NCBI RefSeq assembly: GCF_937898475.1
Contig: NZ_CALEJS010000025.1
Span: 62,001 to 126,000, forward strand
Direction: 5' to 3'
DNA: 64,000 nt
Source: an uncultured Chitinophaga sp.
Lineage (GTDB): Bacteria > Bacteroidota > Bacteroidia > Chitinophagales > Chitinophagaceae
A model generated the notes under the pieces. That model did no database searches, was not told the DNA's origin, and was given only the letters and a program-made list of their open reading frames with translations. The position numbers were made by a program, and so were the translations under genes. Shown in pieces: positions 24,034-32,911 of the stretch. Positions within the stretch are counted from its first letter, which is position 1. Each line of letters starts with the position of its first letter.

Positions 24034-25073
24034 TTACCGGGACGCAACTTGCGCACTGCTGCGCCAGCCTGCCACATTTCGCTTTCGCGCAGTTCCCTCA
24101 GTTCTTCGTTCAGCTTTTCGCGGTAGTCTGCCTGGCTGTTGGAAGCAATAGAACGGGCAGCTTCTTTACCGGCGGCAACGCTTGCATACAGCTCGTCAAA
24201 TACGGGCTGGGTAGCGTCTTTAAACTTCTTCCACCAATCCAGCGCACCACGCTGAGCGGTGGTAGAACAGTTGGCATACATCCAGTCCATACCATTTTCT
24301 GCTACCAGCGGCATCAGGGATTGTGTGAGCTCTTCTACTGTTTCGTTGAAAGCTTCAGAAGGAGAGTGACCATTTCTGCGCAGTGTTTCGTACTGGGCAG
24401 CGAAGATGCCCTGGATACAACCCATCAGGGTACCACGTTCACCAGTCAGATCGCTGAATACTTCTTTCTTGAAATCTGTTTCAAACAGGTAACCGGAACC
24501 TACACCGATACCCAGTGCGATTACACGCTCACGGGCTTTACCGGTGGCGTCCTGGAAGATAGCGAAGCTGGAGTTCAGACCCTGACCGGCGAGGAATAAC
24601 CTGCGCAGGGAGGTACCGGAACCTTTGGGAGCTACCAGGATCACATCTACATCAGCAGGAGGAATAATGCCTGTCTGGTCTTTGTAAGTGATACCAAAGC
24701 CATGGGAAAAATACAATGCCTTACCGGGAGTAAGATACTGCTTCAATGTAGGCCACAGGGAGATCTGACCCGCATCAGACAGCAGGAACTGGATGATGGT
24801 GCCTTTCTGTGCAGCTTCTTCGATCTCGAACAGTGTTTTACCGGGCACCCAACCGTCAGCAACGGCTTTGTCCCAGGTTTTTGAATCTTTACGCTGACCA
24901 ATGATCACATTAAAGCCATTGTCTTTCAGGTTCAATGCCTGGCCGGGGCCTTGCACGCCGTAACCGATGATAGCGATCGTTTCGTTCTTCAGCACTTCTC
25001 TCGCCTTTTCCATGGGGAATTCTTCTCTGGTTACTACATCTTCCAGTACCCCGCCAAAATTGATGGTTGCCAT
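24030..25073 (-). CDS. ilvC: Ketol-acid reductoisomerase
   Basis: Converts acetolactate and acetohydroxybutyrate to the dihydroxy acids with NADPH and Mg. The 347-residue class I enzyme has the nucleotide loop IIGYGVQGPGQALNLKDNG, IGQRKDSKTW (cofactor-specificity loop), FSHGFGITYK, the metal-site region FSDLTGERGTLMGCIQG and the second metal-site part ETVEELTQS. ATG at 25073 gives MATINFGG. Confidence 0.95.
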   Translation of the reverse strand: MATINFGGVLEDVVTREEFPMEKAREVLKNETIAIIGYGVQGPGQALNLKDNGFNVIIGQRKDSKTWDKAVADGWVPGKTLFEIEEAAQKGTIIQFLLSDAGQISLWPTLKQYLTPGKALYFSHGFGITYKDQTGIIPPADVDVILVAPKGSGTSLRRLFLAGQGLNSSFAIFQDATGKARERVIALGIGVGSGYLFETDFKKEVFSDLTGERGTLMGCIQGIFAAQYETLRRNGHSPSEAFNETVEELTQSLMPLVAENGMDWMYANCSTTAQRGALDWWKKFKDATQPVFDELYASVAAGKEAARSIASNSQADYREKLNEELRELRESEMWQAGAAVRKLRPGK

Positions 25074-25104
25074 GTTTTTGTTTGTGGTTTTTTTAGTTCA
25101 ATGT

Positions 25105-25195
25105 TATAATGAGCTGTTGGCTGCTAGCTGTTGGCTGCTAGCTGTTGGCTGTTAGCTGAATGCTAGTAGCTAGTGGCTAACAGCTTTAAAATTGT
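25105..25195. repeat. Word-repeat element, TAGCTGTTGGC family (C1)
   Basis: Three direct copies of GAGCTGTTGGCTGCTAGCTG-like words (25109-25157) are followed by the inverted copy CTAGTAGCTAGTGGCTAACAGC (25162-25183). The right arm ends inside the last codons of ilvN. It occupies the ilvN-ilvC gap. Confidence 0.65.
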
Positions 25196-25721
25196 CCGCT
25201 TCCTTTGCGGCCAGTTCTTTCAGGTGATCGTGAAAACGGCGGCTCCATTTTACAATGGCTACGCGGCCGCTTTTGGAATATTCGATCAGGCCATACGGCT
25301 CCAGTTTCTTCAGCATGGCTATCAGTTCCTGCTGGTGACCTGTTTTCTCTATTACGAAATAATCGGCGGTGATGGTAAGGATACGCGCGTGATTATCCCG
25401 TATCAGCTGTTCGATATTACCGTTATGCAGCGATTTGGTAGAGATCTTGTACAGCGCCAGTTCCTGGTACACCACTTCATCTTCCTCATGTACAAAGGCA
25501 CGGTGGATCTCTATCAGCTTTTCAATCTGACCTACTACTTTCTCCAGCTTTTCACGTTCAGACAATACCGTGATGATGAATTTGTACACACCCGGTATTT
25601 CTGTTTCTGCCGTGGTAAGGCTGGTGATATTGATGCCCCTGCGGGTAAAGATAACGGTGATACGGTTGGTGATACCTATGCGGTCTTCCGTGTATACCGT
25701 TACTGTATATTCTTTTTGCAT
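25170..25721 (-). CDS. ilvN: Acetolactate synthase small (regulatory) subunit
   Basis: A 183-residue regulatory partner of the ilvB product. It opens with an ACT domain (EYTVTVYTEDRIGITNRITV…GVYKFIITV), which binds valine in this family, followed by the C-terminal ALS-activating domain. Start ATG is 23 bases after the ilvB stop. Its end is overlapped by a word-repeat arm. Confidence 0.9.
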   Translation of the reverse strand: MQKEYTVTVYTEDRIGITNRITVIFTRRGINITSLTTAETEIPGVYKFIITVLSEREKLEKVVGQIEKLIEIHRAFVHEEDEVVYQELALYKISTKSLHNGNIEQLIRDNHARILTITADYFVIEKTGHQQELIAMLKKLEPYGLIEYSKSGRVAIVKWSRRFHDHLKELAAKEADNFKAVSH

Positions 25722-25744
25722 ACTTTCTACAGTTATAATGATGA

Positions 25745-27505
25745 CTACTCCAGCCTGATGTTTGCGATAGGCGCACCAGCCGGTACCATGGGAAATACGT
25801 TGTCTTCTTTCTCTACCACTACTTCCAGCAGGTAAGCGCCTTTGGTGTTCAGCATTTCATCTACTGCTGCGCTGATCTCTGCTCTATCCGTTACTTTCCT
25901 GCCGGGCACGAAGAACCCTTTGGCGATCTGTACGAAATCTGGGTTGATCATCTCAGTGGAAGAATAGCGTTTGTCAAAGAACAGCTGCTGCCACTGGCGT
26001 ACCATACCCAGGAAGTTGTTATTGAGGATGACAATCTTCACACCTATTTCAGATTGGTAGATGGTACCCAGCTCCTGTAAGGTCATCTGGAAGCAACCAT
26101 CTCCTATGATAGCCACCACTTCTTTTTCGGGTGTGCCTACCTTGGCGCCCATGGCAGCCGGTAAGGCAAAGCCCATGGTACCCATCCCACCGGAGGTGAT
26201 GTTGGTGTTAGGGTCCTGGAAGCGATAGTAGCGGGAAGCGATCATCTGGTGCTGACCAACATCCGTTACCAGGATGGCGTGGCCGCCTGTTTTTTCGGAG
26301 ATAACGCGGATCACTTCTGCCATTTTCAGCTGGCCTTCTTCAGGGTACAGCTCACGCCTGGTGACCTTCTCTTCCTCCATCTTGTCTGCTTCCTTGAAGC
26401 CCTGCAGCCATTCGTCGTTACGCTGTTCCTTTATCTTAGGCAGCAGTGCCTGCAATGCAGCTTTTGCATCGGCATGTATGGCGGCATCAGCCTTGATGAT
26501 CTTGTTGATCTCTGCTTTATCAATTTCTATGTGTACCACTTTTGCCTGGCGGGCGTAGGTGTTCACATCGCCGGTGATACGGTCGTCAAAGCGCATACCT
26601 ACGGCAATCAGTACATCACATTCGTTGGTCTTGATGTTGGGACCATAGTTGCCGTGCATACCGAGGTAGCCCACATACAGGGGATGATCTACCGGTACGG
26701 CAGACAGGCCCAATAAGGTAGAGGCGATAGGGATCTGTGCTTTCTCTGCCAGGGCGATCAGTTCCTGCTGTGCATCGGCTATCAGTACGCCGTGACCGCA
26801 GAGAATATAAGGTTTCTTAGCGCTGTTGATGAGCGCTGCCGCCGCTTCCACTTCTTCCTGTTTTAACTCAGGCAGGGGCTGATAGCTGCGGATGTATTCA
26901 CATTTCTTATACTCAAAATCCATGGTGGCCACCTGCGCATTCTTGGTAATATCTACCAGCACCGGGCCGGGACGTCCGTTGCGGGCAATATAGAATGCTT
27001 TGGCAATCGCGCCGGGAATATCTTCCGCACGTGTTACCTGGATGTTCCATTTGGTGATAGGCATGGTGATACCTATTACATCTGTTTCCTGGAAAGCATC
27101 TGTACCCAGGAGGTGCGCGGCTACCTGGCCGGTGATGCATACCATGGGCGTAGAGTCCATATGGGCATCTGCCAGGCCTGTTACCAGGTTGGTGGCGCCG
27201 GGCCCTGAGGTGGCAAATACCACACCAACCTTACCGGATGCACGGGCATACCCTTGTGCAGCATGGGTTGCGCCCTGTTCGTGCCTGACCAGTATATGAT
27301 GAACCTGATCCTGGAAATCGTACAGTGCATCATAAATAGGCATGATGGCGCCGCCGGGATACCCGAAAATGGTTTCTACCCCTTCTGCTATAAGGGAGCG
27401 GATGACCGCCTCCGAACCTGTTATGGATTTAACAGGCGCAGTAGCTGCGGGCGCTGGCTTAGTGGCCGGCTTAGCCTTCATCGGTAACACATCCTTCTGT
27501 GGCAT
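25745..27505 (-). CDS. ilvB: Acetolactate synthase large (catalytic) subunit
   Basis: A ThDP-dependent enzyme condensing pyruvate to acetolactate or acetohydroxybutyrate. Motifs: the catalytic Glu in VRHEQGATHAAQGYARASGK, GPGATNLVTGLADAHMDS, the FAD-binding centre, and the ThDP/Mg motif GDGCFQMTLQELGT…ILNNNFLGMVRQW. The ATG at 27505 gives 586 residues; ATG at 27481 (MKAKPATKP) is equally possible and better placed after an AGAAGG. Either start overlaps the end of ilvD, indicating translational coupling. The N-terminal 20 residues are a Pro/Ala-rich, non-conserved extension. Confidence 0.93.
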   Translation of the reverse strand: MPQKDVLPMKAKPATKPAPAATAPVKSITGSEAVIRSLIAEGVETIFGYPGGAIMPIYDALYDFQDQVHHILVRHEQGATHAAQGYARASGKVGVVFATSGPGATNLVTGLADAHMDSTPMVCITGQVAAHLLGTDAFQETDVIGITMPITKWNIQVTRAEDIPGAIAKAFYIARNGRPGPVLVDITKNAQVATMDFEYKKCEYIRSYQPLPELKQEEVEAAAALINSAKKPYILCGHGVLIADAQQELIALAEKAQIPIASTLLGLSAVPVDHPLYVGYLGMHGNYGPNIKTNECDVLIAVGMRFDDRITGDVNTYARQAKVVHIEIDKAEINKIIKADAAIHADAKAALQALLPKIKEQRNDEWLQGFKEADKMEEEKVTRRELYPEEGQLKMAEVIRVISEKTGGHAILVTDVGQHQMIASRYYRFQDPNTNITSGGMGTMGFALPAAMGAKVGTPEKEVVAIIGDGCFQMTLQELGTIYQSEIGVKIVILNNNFLGMVRQWQQLFFDKRYSSTEMINPDFVQIAKGFFVPGRKVTDRAEISAAVDEMLNTKGAYLLEVVVEKEDNVFPMVPAGAPIANIRLE

Positions 27506-29150
27506 TTTTAACAAGTTTTGCGTATTTAAATAATATACCGTTAGATGCTTTCAGTGCGGGCTGCTTCCACTGGGCCCTGCGGGCGGCCAGTTCTTCAGCG
27601 CTCACTTCCACGTTGATCGTATTTTTCACAGCATCTATCTCTATCATATCATCATCTTTTACCAGTGCGATGGTACCGCCTTCAAAAGCCTCCGGCACAA
27701 TGTGCCCTACTACAAAACCATGGGTACCACCGGAGAAACGCCCGTCTGTGATCAGGGCAACATTCTTACCCAGGCCTGCGCCCATGATGGCGGAGGTGGG
27801 CTTCAGCATTTCGGGCATACCAGGCGCTCCCTTGGGGCCTACGTGACGGATCACTACTACATCTCCGGCTTTCACGCGGCCGCTCTGGATACCGGCAATC
27901 AGCTCAAACTCTCCGTCAAATACCCTTGCCGGGCCACGGAAACGTTCGCCTTCCTTACCGGTGATCTTGGCAACGGAGCCTTTCTCTGCCAGGTTACCAT
28001 ATAATATCTGGATATGACCGCTTTCTTTCAGGGGCTTATCCAGGGGGAAGATGATCTTTTGTGATTCAAAATCAATATCGGGAACAGTTTCCAGGTTCTC
28101 TGCCAGGGTTTTACCGGTTACGGTAAGGCAGTTTCCGTGCAGGCGTCCCTGTTTGAGCAGGTATTTCATTACCAAAGGAACACCGCCAATGTTGTGCAGG
28201 TCTTCCATCAGGTATTTACCGCTGGGTTTCAGGTCGGCTATCAGCGGGGTTTTGTCGCTGATACGCTGAAAATCGTCCTGGGTAAGGTTGATACCTACAG
28301 ACCTGGCGATGGCGATGAGGTGCAGTACCGCGTTGGTGCTGCCTCCCAGGGCAATGATCACGGTGAGGGCGTTCTCAAACGCCTCAAAGGTCATAATATC
28401 GCGGGGTTTGATATCTTTTTCCAGCAGCAGGCGGATGTATTTGCCTGCATCTTTGCACTCCTGTATTTTTTCATTGCTCAGGGCAGGGTTGGATGAGCTG
28501 TAGGGCAGGCTCATACCCAGGGCCTCTGCTGCGCTGGACATGGTATTGGCCGTATACATACCGCCGCAGGCGCCGGCGCCCGGACAGGAATGCTGTACAA
28601 TACCTTTGAAGTCGGCTTCGTCCAGCTGCCCGGCCAGTTTCTGGCCCAGGGCTTCGAAAGCGGAGATAATGTTGAGGTCCTGGCCTTTGTATTTGCCGGG
28701 AGCGATGGTACCACCGTATACCATAATGGCAGGGCGATTAAGACGGCCCATGGCCATGAGGGACCCAGGCATGTTCTTATCGCAGCCCGGTACGGCGATG
28801 AGGGCGTCGTAATATTGCGCGCCGCATACGGTTTCAATGGAATCTGCGATCAGGTCGCGGCTTACCAGGGAGTAGCGCATACCTTCCGTACCGTTGGAAA
28901 TACCATCGCTGACGCCTATGGTATGAAAGGTTAATCCTACCAGGTCATTGGCCCAGACGCCTGCCTTGACCTCTTTGGCGAGGTCGTTCAGGTGCATGTT
29001 ACAGGTGTTGCCGTCGTAGCCCATGCTCACAACGCCCACCTGGGCTTTTTTCAGATCCTCCTCTGTAAGTCCTATCCCGTATAGCATGGCCTGAGCGGCC
29101 GGTTGCGTAGGGTCTTGCGTGATCGTTTTACTGTATTTGTTCAGTTCCAT
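27471..29150 (-). CDS. ilvD: Dihydroxy-acid dehydratase
   Basis: Dehydrates the dihydroxy acids to the 2-oxo acids of Val, Leu and Ile. The 559-residue Fe-S enzyme shows PGCDKNMPGSLMAMGRLNRP (cluster Cys), QHSCPGAGACGGMYTANTM (second cluster Cys) and GRFSGGTHGFVVGHI near the C terminus. ATG at 29150 (MELNKYSKTITQD) matches the family start. The upstream open frame reads through non-homologous sequence. Second gene of the operon after ilvE. Confidence 0.95.
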   Translation of the reverse strand: MELNKYSKTITQDPTQPAAQAMLYGIGLTEEDLKKAQVGVVSMGYDGNTCNMHLNDLAKEVKAGVWANDLVGLTFHTIGVSDGISNGTEGMRYSLVSRDLIADSIETVCGAQYYDALIAVPGCDKNMPGSLMAMGRLNRPAIMVYGGTIAPGKYKGQDLNIISAFEALGQKLAGQLDEADFKGIVQHSCPGAGACGGMYTANTMSSAAEALGMSLPYSSSNPALSNEKIQECKDAGKYIRLLLEKDIKPRDIMTFEAFENALTVIIALGGSTNAVLHLIAIARSVGINLTQDDFQRISDKTPLIADLKPSGKYLMEDLHNIGGVPLVMKYLLKQGRLHGNCLTVTGKTLAENLETVPDIDFESQKIIFPLDKPLKESGHIQILYGNLAEKGSVAKITGKEGERFRGPARVFDGEFELIAGIQSGRVKAGDVVVIRHVGPKGAPGMPEMLKPTSAIMGAGLGKNVALITDGRFSGGTHGFVVGHIVPEAFEGGTIALVKDDDMIEIDAVKNTINVEVSAEELAARRAQWKQPALKASNGILFKYAKLVKNATEGCVTDEG

Positions 29151-29456
29151 TGCCGTAATTACTTCTTCCGGTTTGTTCCGGAAATAAAAAAACAAGTGCT
29201 GTTACCCGCCGGTGGGCGGATTTATCAGGCTACAAAATAGTCAGTATAATCGGGAGACACCAAACCAACAATTTCCGGTTACCCGGTATTCAACTCACCG
29301 CATTTTTGGCTCAAACCCGCTACCATTCAAGGAATGGTAAATTCCAAATTCCAGTGTTCAACTTCCAAAATCAGTTAACTGAGCGGCCTGTCCGGAGTCA
29401 GGAATGCTTAAAATCCGCCCGTTTGGAATTTGGAATCTGGATTTTGTGATCTGGCC
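29151..29456. repeat. ilvE-ilvD gap with word-repeat element, CCAAATTCC family (A2)
   Basis: No gene in these 306 bases. Left arm AAATTCCAAATTCCAG and AACTTCCAAAATC (29339-29372) is mirrored by CGTTTGGAATTTGGAATCTGGATTTTG (29420-29446) around a core containing GGCCTGTCCGG. The part nearest ilvD (29195-29330) holds a short CCGCCGGTGGGCGG palindrome and nothing else I can name. Confidence 0.65.
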
Positions 29457-30359
29457 TCAGGCTACCTTTGCTTCGCGTTTGAACTCTTTTTCGAGCACAC
29501 GGGCTTTGTAGGCCTGCTGCAGTACTTTACCGAGGGATTCTGCCCATGGTTTGCTGAAGCTCTGACCGTCCAGGGAGTCCCAGCCGATCACTTCTGCGGC
29601 GGTACCACAATAGAATACGCTTTCTGCCTCTCTCAGCTCTTCGATGGTGAATAACTTCTGTTCCAGGGGAATACCCAGTTCCTGGCACAGCTCAATTACG
29701 GTAGCGCGGGTAATGCCTGGCAGGATGTTGCCCGGGGGAGGTGTGAACAGTTTACCGTTCTTTTCGAAGAAGATGTTGGCGCCGGGGCCTTCTGCCACAT
29801 AACCGTTGATATCCAGCAGCAGGGCTTCGTCATACCCCTTTTCCTTGGCTTCCTGCGAAGCGAGGATGGAGTTTACATATAAACCGGCTGATTTGGATTC
29901 GATCTGGAAGGCTTTAGGGTTGGGGCGTTGGTAGGAGGAGGTCATTACGCGGAGGAGTTTTTCACCGAGGTACGCACCCCACTCCCACGCACAGATCAGG
30001 ATATGCGCTTCGCTGGCCGCTTTCAGGGTCATATTGGGCGGACAAAATACCAGCGGGCGGATATAGGCCTCTTCAAAATTATTCAGTTCCAGCACTTTGT
30101 AGCTGGCTTTGATCAGCTCTTCGTTGTTGAATTTGTAGGGGATGTGGATCAGGTCGCAGGAGCGCTTGAGACGGTCAAAATGCTCTTCCGCCTTGAATAT
30201 TTTGATCTCCCCCTTTTCAGTTTTGTAAGCACGGATCCCTTCAAATACTGCATAACCGTAGTGAAGTGATTGGCCATACAGGTCAGTCTTAGCCTCAGTG
30301 GCTTTCAGGTACTCACCGTTAAAATAAAGAATGGTGTTCTCGTTGTAGTAGCTGTACAT
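29457..30359 (-). CDS. ilvE: Branched-chain amino acid aminotransferase
   Basis: A 300-residue fold-type IV PLP enzyme that makes the final Val, Leu and Ile. Motifs: SLHYGYAVFEGIRAY, KRSCDLIHIPY, the catalytic Lys in IESKSAGLYVNSILA, the phosphate loop GYVAEGPGANIFF and LPGITRATVIELC. First gene of the operon, 61 bases downstream of the attenuator terminator. The window has no leuABCD, so leucine synthesis must be completed elsewhere. Confidence 0.93.
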   Translation of the reverse strand: MYSYYNENTILYFNGEYLKATEAKTDLYGQSLHYGYAVFEGIRAYKTEKGEIKIFKAEEHFDRLKRSCDLIHIPYKFNNEELIKASYKVLELNNFEEAYIRPLVFCPPNMTLKAASEAHILICAWEWGAYLGEKLLRVMTSSYQRPNPKAFQIESKSAGLYVNSILASQEAKEKGYDEALLLDINGYVAEGPGANIFFEKNGKLFTPPPGNILPGITRATVIELCQELGIPLEQKLFTIEELREAESVFYCGTAAEVIGWDSLDGQSFSKPWAESLGKVLQQAYKARVLEKEFKREAKVA

Positions 30360-30420
30360 ATGATTTAAAAATTAGCGTTTAGCATTTGGCTTTGAGTAAT
30401 TGCGTTGCTGACGTCCCCCT

Positions 30421-30457
30421 AAAAAAAATCGCCTTCCTCTTTGCGGAGGAAGGCGAT
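30421..30457 (-). terminator. Attenuator terminator upstream of ilvE
   Basis: On the minus strand ATCGCCTTCCTC and GAGGAAGGCGAT (plus 30446-30457 and 30428-30439) form a perfect 12-bp stem with a 6-base loop, then eight Ts. It lies before, not after, the operon genes. Its 5' arm segment CCTTCCTCC (plus 30445-30453) can pair instead with GGAGGATAGG at the leader-peptide stop (plus 30488-30497): nine pairs with one bulged T. Confidence 0.9.
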
Positions 30458-30488
30458 CCATATCTTTGTGATGATTATACACGTCAAC

Positions 30489-30611
30489 CTATCCTCCATA
30501 CTGGTGGCTAATAATGACAACGACAATCACGACCAGCGTAATAGCCCAGTTGAGCTGCGGTACTATATGATTGAGTTTATTATTGTCTTTATTTACCCAC
30601 ATCGGAGGCAT
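30489..30611 (-). CDS. Ile/Val leader peptide of the ilv operon
   Basis: A 40-residue reading frame from ATG 30611 (or 37 residues from ATG 30602) to TAG at 30489-30491. Near the C terminus it reads ITLVVIVVVII (codons 30510-30542): four Ile, five Val and one Leu in eleven codons. It then ends SHQYGG, with the GGAGGATAG of the last codons complementary to the terminator 5' arm downstream. Codon run, stop position and competing hairpins are those of a classical attenuator sensing Ile-tRNA and Val-tRNA. The predicted promoter lies 24 bases upstream of the start. Confidence 0.85.
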   Translation of the reverse strand: MPPMWVNKDNNKLNHIVPQLNWAITLVVIVVVIISHQYGG

Positions 30612-30634
30612 TGTTTTGCGCTTTACTGCGACTA

Positions 30635-30665
30635 CAAATGTATTAGTGAATGCACGAAAAACCAA
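30635..30665 (-). promoter_or_regulatory. Predicted promoter of the ilv operon
   Basis: On the minus strand TTGG (30662-30665), 19 bases, then TACATTTG (30635-30642): a perfect match to the Bacteroidota TTGG/TAnnTTTG promoter. Transcription should begin near 30629, about 18 bases before the leader-peptide ATG. Confidence 0.75.
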
Positions 30666-30770
30666 TAAGAACAAAAAATTTTGATGTTTCGCAACCAGAA
30701 TTACCGTTTTTGAAAATATTGAAATTTTAATGACGGCCTTTAGACATTTTCTAAAGAAATCGAAAGATAT

Positions 30771-31862
30771 TTATATATCATTCCCCGCTTTAGAAAGGCA
30801 TTTACGGATCAGGACCTGTAACCCGGCCTCTTTTTCCATCAGCCGCTCCAGCAGGGTCAGCTGGTTCATGGCGCGGTCAAAGTTATGTTCCGGGTATTTA
30901 ACGGGATAGTAGATATCGCCATTCAGGAAGTCTGTCAGGAAGCGGATGCCCTGCATATATATCATGAACTTTCCTGCATAGAACAGGTGCTCCCTTTCCA
31001 CCCCGGTAAGGCTGTCGCCCACCTCGGAGAGGTAGCCGTCCATCAGCGCTTCATAGTATTCGTCGCGGATGTGGATCTGGCAGCAGTCCCGCTCTTCTTC
31101 AGACACCGGGCTTACGTAGGTGCGCACCATATCACCCAGGTCAGAGATCACCTTGCCGGGCATCAGGGTATCCAGATCGCATACGCAGAGGCCTTTATAG
31201 GTATCCTTATGCAGCAGCACGTTATTGATCTTGGTATCGTGGTGCATGAGGCGGTCGCGGAAGCGATGGTCTGTTTTGAGCCTTTCGTAGGTAACGGCAA
31301 TATCTGAATAGCGCAGGTAGGCGGCGGTAAGCTCAGCGGCCTGCAGGCGGCGCTCTTCCTTTGATTGCCGGATGGCATCCTGGAAGGCGCTGTAGCGCAG
31401 GGTGAGATTGTGGAAATTGGGAATAGTGGCCCGGAAAGGCTGCAGGTTGACGCCGTCCAGGTTCCTGGCCAGGCGGCCAAACTGCCGCGCGGCTTCATAA
31501 GCCTGGGTAGGGCTGTCGGCCTGGTCTACCGTAACGGAATCGGCGATGAAGGGAATCATGCGCCAGTATTCGTCTTCCAGTACGAACAGGTCGGCCCCAT
31601 CCACGGTAGCCACCGGCGTTATGAACAGGTAGCCGGGATGATGTTGCGCCAGGTAATCAGCGGCCATGCGCTGGTTACGTGCAATCACTTCCGGCTCCCT
31701 GAACACAGACACGTTGATGCGCTGCAATACAAAACGATCACCGTTTGGTTTTTGCAGCAGAAAAGTATTGTTGATATGACCACTGCCGAACTTTTTAATG
31801 CCGGTACCGGGGCCATCTATCCCGAAAGCTTTCAGGATAAGGGGATGCGGTTTTATTTCCAT
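30771..31862 (-). CDS. Aminoglycoside-phosphotransferase-fold sugar kinase, N-acetylhexosamine kinase (NahK)-like
   Basis: A 363-residue kinase of the APH/choline-kinase fold. Visible are the glycine-rich FGSGHINNTFLLQK, the catalytic loop MHHDTKINNVLL and the metal-binding CDLDTLMPG. The overall plan resembles N-acetylhexosamine 1-kinases, which phosphorylate GlcNAc/GalNAc at C1. Its start overlaps the end of a sugar nucleotidyltransferase gene by 10 bases, which would use the sugar-1-phosphate, and a GH20 hexosaminidase gene lies opposite. Substrate is inferred from this context; other APH-fold kinases cannot be excluded. Confidence 0.7.
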   Translation of the reverse strand: MEIKPHPLILKAFGIDGPGTGIKKFGSGHINNTFLLQKPNGDRFVLQRINVSVFREPEVIARNQRMAADYLAQHHPGYLFITPVATVDGADLFVLEDEYWRMIPFIADSVTVDQADSPTQAYEAARQFGRLARNLDGVNLQPFRATIPNFHNLTLRYSAFQDAIRQSKEERRLQAAELTAAYLRYSDIAVTYERLKTDHRFRDRLMHHDTKINNVLLHKDTYKGLCVCDLDTLMPGKVISDLGDMVRTYVSPVSEEERDCCQIHIRDEYYEALMDGYLSEVGDSLTGVEREHLFYAGKFMIYMQGIRFLTDFLNGDIYYPVKYPEHNFDRAMNQLTLLERLMEKEAGLQVLIRKCLSKAGNDI

Positions 31863-32755
31863 AAATTATCGGGATACTCCCCTTTGGCTACCAGTGCATT
31901 CAGGCTGGCCTGAACGCCCGGTGCATCTTCCTTGTAGGTAACACCAAACCATTGTGCGCTGGTGGGTATCACGTTTACCACCCCTTGTTTGCTGCGGATG
32001 AAATGGTCTACAACGATGGGAATAAAGAATTCAGATTTTGGATTGTCGCCACTCTTCTGCAGAAACTCGCTGAACTGTTTTTCGCTCAGGTCGAACACAG
32101 AAGGATGGAAGCCCCAGAAGTTCATCGATACCGGCGTATCAGGGCTCAGGGCATGTTTGGAACCATCGCCCTCTTCGTAAACGATCTGGCCGCCGTCTTT
32201 GTAGATCTTGGTCCTTTCGTTGATGGCAGCGAGGTTGCCTTCGCTATCGGCAGCGCATACACCGCGGGAAACAGAACCGTGCTCGCTGATGGTTTTACCC
32301 AGCTCGTAGCCGATCACGCTGTATACATCGGGTTTACACTGATTATTTAAAAAGGCGGCTGCTTTCTCGAAAGCATCACGGCCATAGAAGTCGTCTGCAT
32401 TGATCACCGCAAAAGGCTCATTGATAGCATCTTTTGCGCATAATACCGCATGGGCGGTGCCCCAGGGCTTGGTACGCTCTGCTGGTATGGAATAGCCGTT
32501 CACAAAAGCGCTCATTTCCTGGTACACATAGTCTGTAGCGGCGCGGCCTTTCAGTTTGGGCTCGAAGATCTCCTTGAATTCCTTTTCAAAATCCTTGCGG
32601 ATGATGAATACGATCTTACCGAAACCGGCGCGTATAGCATCAAAAATGGAATAGTCAACGATGGTTTCGCCGCTGGGGCCAAACTGTTGTATCTGCTTTA
32701 AGCTGCCGTACCGGCTTGCCATACCTGCTGCCAGAATCAATAAAGTCGGTTTCAT
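31853..32755 (-). CDS. Sugar-1-phosphate nucleotidyltransferase
   Basis: A 300-residue Rossmann-like nucleotidyltransferase. The N terminus has LLILAAGMASRYGSLKQIQQ (the nucleotide-binding loop of this superfamily) and the metal-binding Asp pair in AVINADDFYGRDAF. It lacks the left-handed beta-helix of GlmU, so it has no acetyltransferase half. With the overlapping kinase gene it probably converts a sugar-1-phosphate, perhaps GlcNAc/GalNAc-1-P, into a UDP-sugar. A perfect -7 (TATTTTTG, minus 32791-32798) lies 36 bases upstream. Confidence 0.78.
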   Translation of the reverse strand: MKPTLLILAAGMASRYGSLKQIQQFGPSGETIVDYSIFDAIRAGFGKIVFIIRKDFEKEFKEIFEPKLKGRAATDYVYQEMSAFVNGYSIPAERTKPWGTAHAVLCAKDAINEPFAVINADDFYGRDAFEKAAAFLNNQCKPDVYSVIGYELGKTISEHGSVSRGVCAADSEGNLAAINERTKIYKDGGQIVYEEGDGSKHALSPDTPVSMNFWGFHPSVFDLSEKQFSEFLQKSGDNPKSEFFIPIVVDHFIRSKQGVVNVIPTSAQWFGVTYKEDAPGVQASLNALVAKGEYPDNLWK

Positions 32756-32790
32756 TTGTTCAGACTAGTTTTTAATTTTCAAATCGTTAG

Positions 32791-32798
32791 CAAAAATA
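32791..32798 (-). promoter_or_regulatory. -7 promoter element of the nucleotidyltransferase-kinase operon
   Basis: TATTTTTG on the minus strand, identical to the -7 of the aromatic operon, but without a clear TTG at the -33 position. Confidence 0.4.
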
Positions 32799-32911
32799 TC
32801 GGCGATAAATTTAATCATTAAGAAGTATTTTACGCGATCTTTTCCCGGAAAAAAGGAAATATTAATAGTGAGGTGTTGATGTGAGCGGGGAAAGTGGCCC
32901 GTTCCCTTCTA

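Noticed and set aside
30612..30674. The longer (61-codon) version of the Ile/Val leader frame
   Set aside because: The extension covers the predicted -7 box; starts at 30611 or 30602 fit the promoter better.
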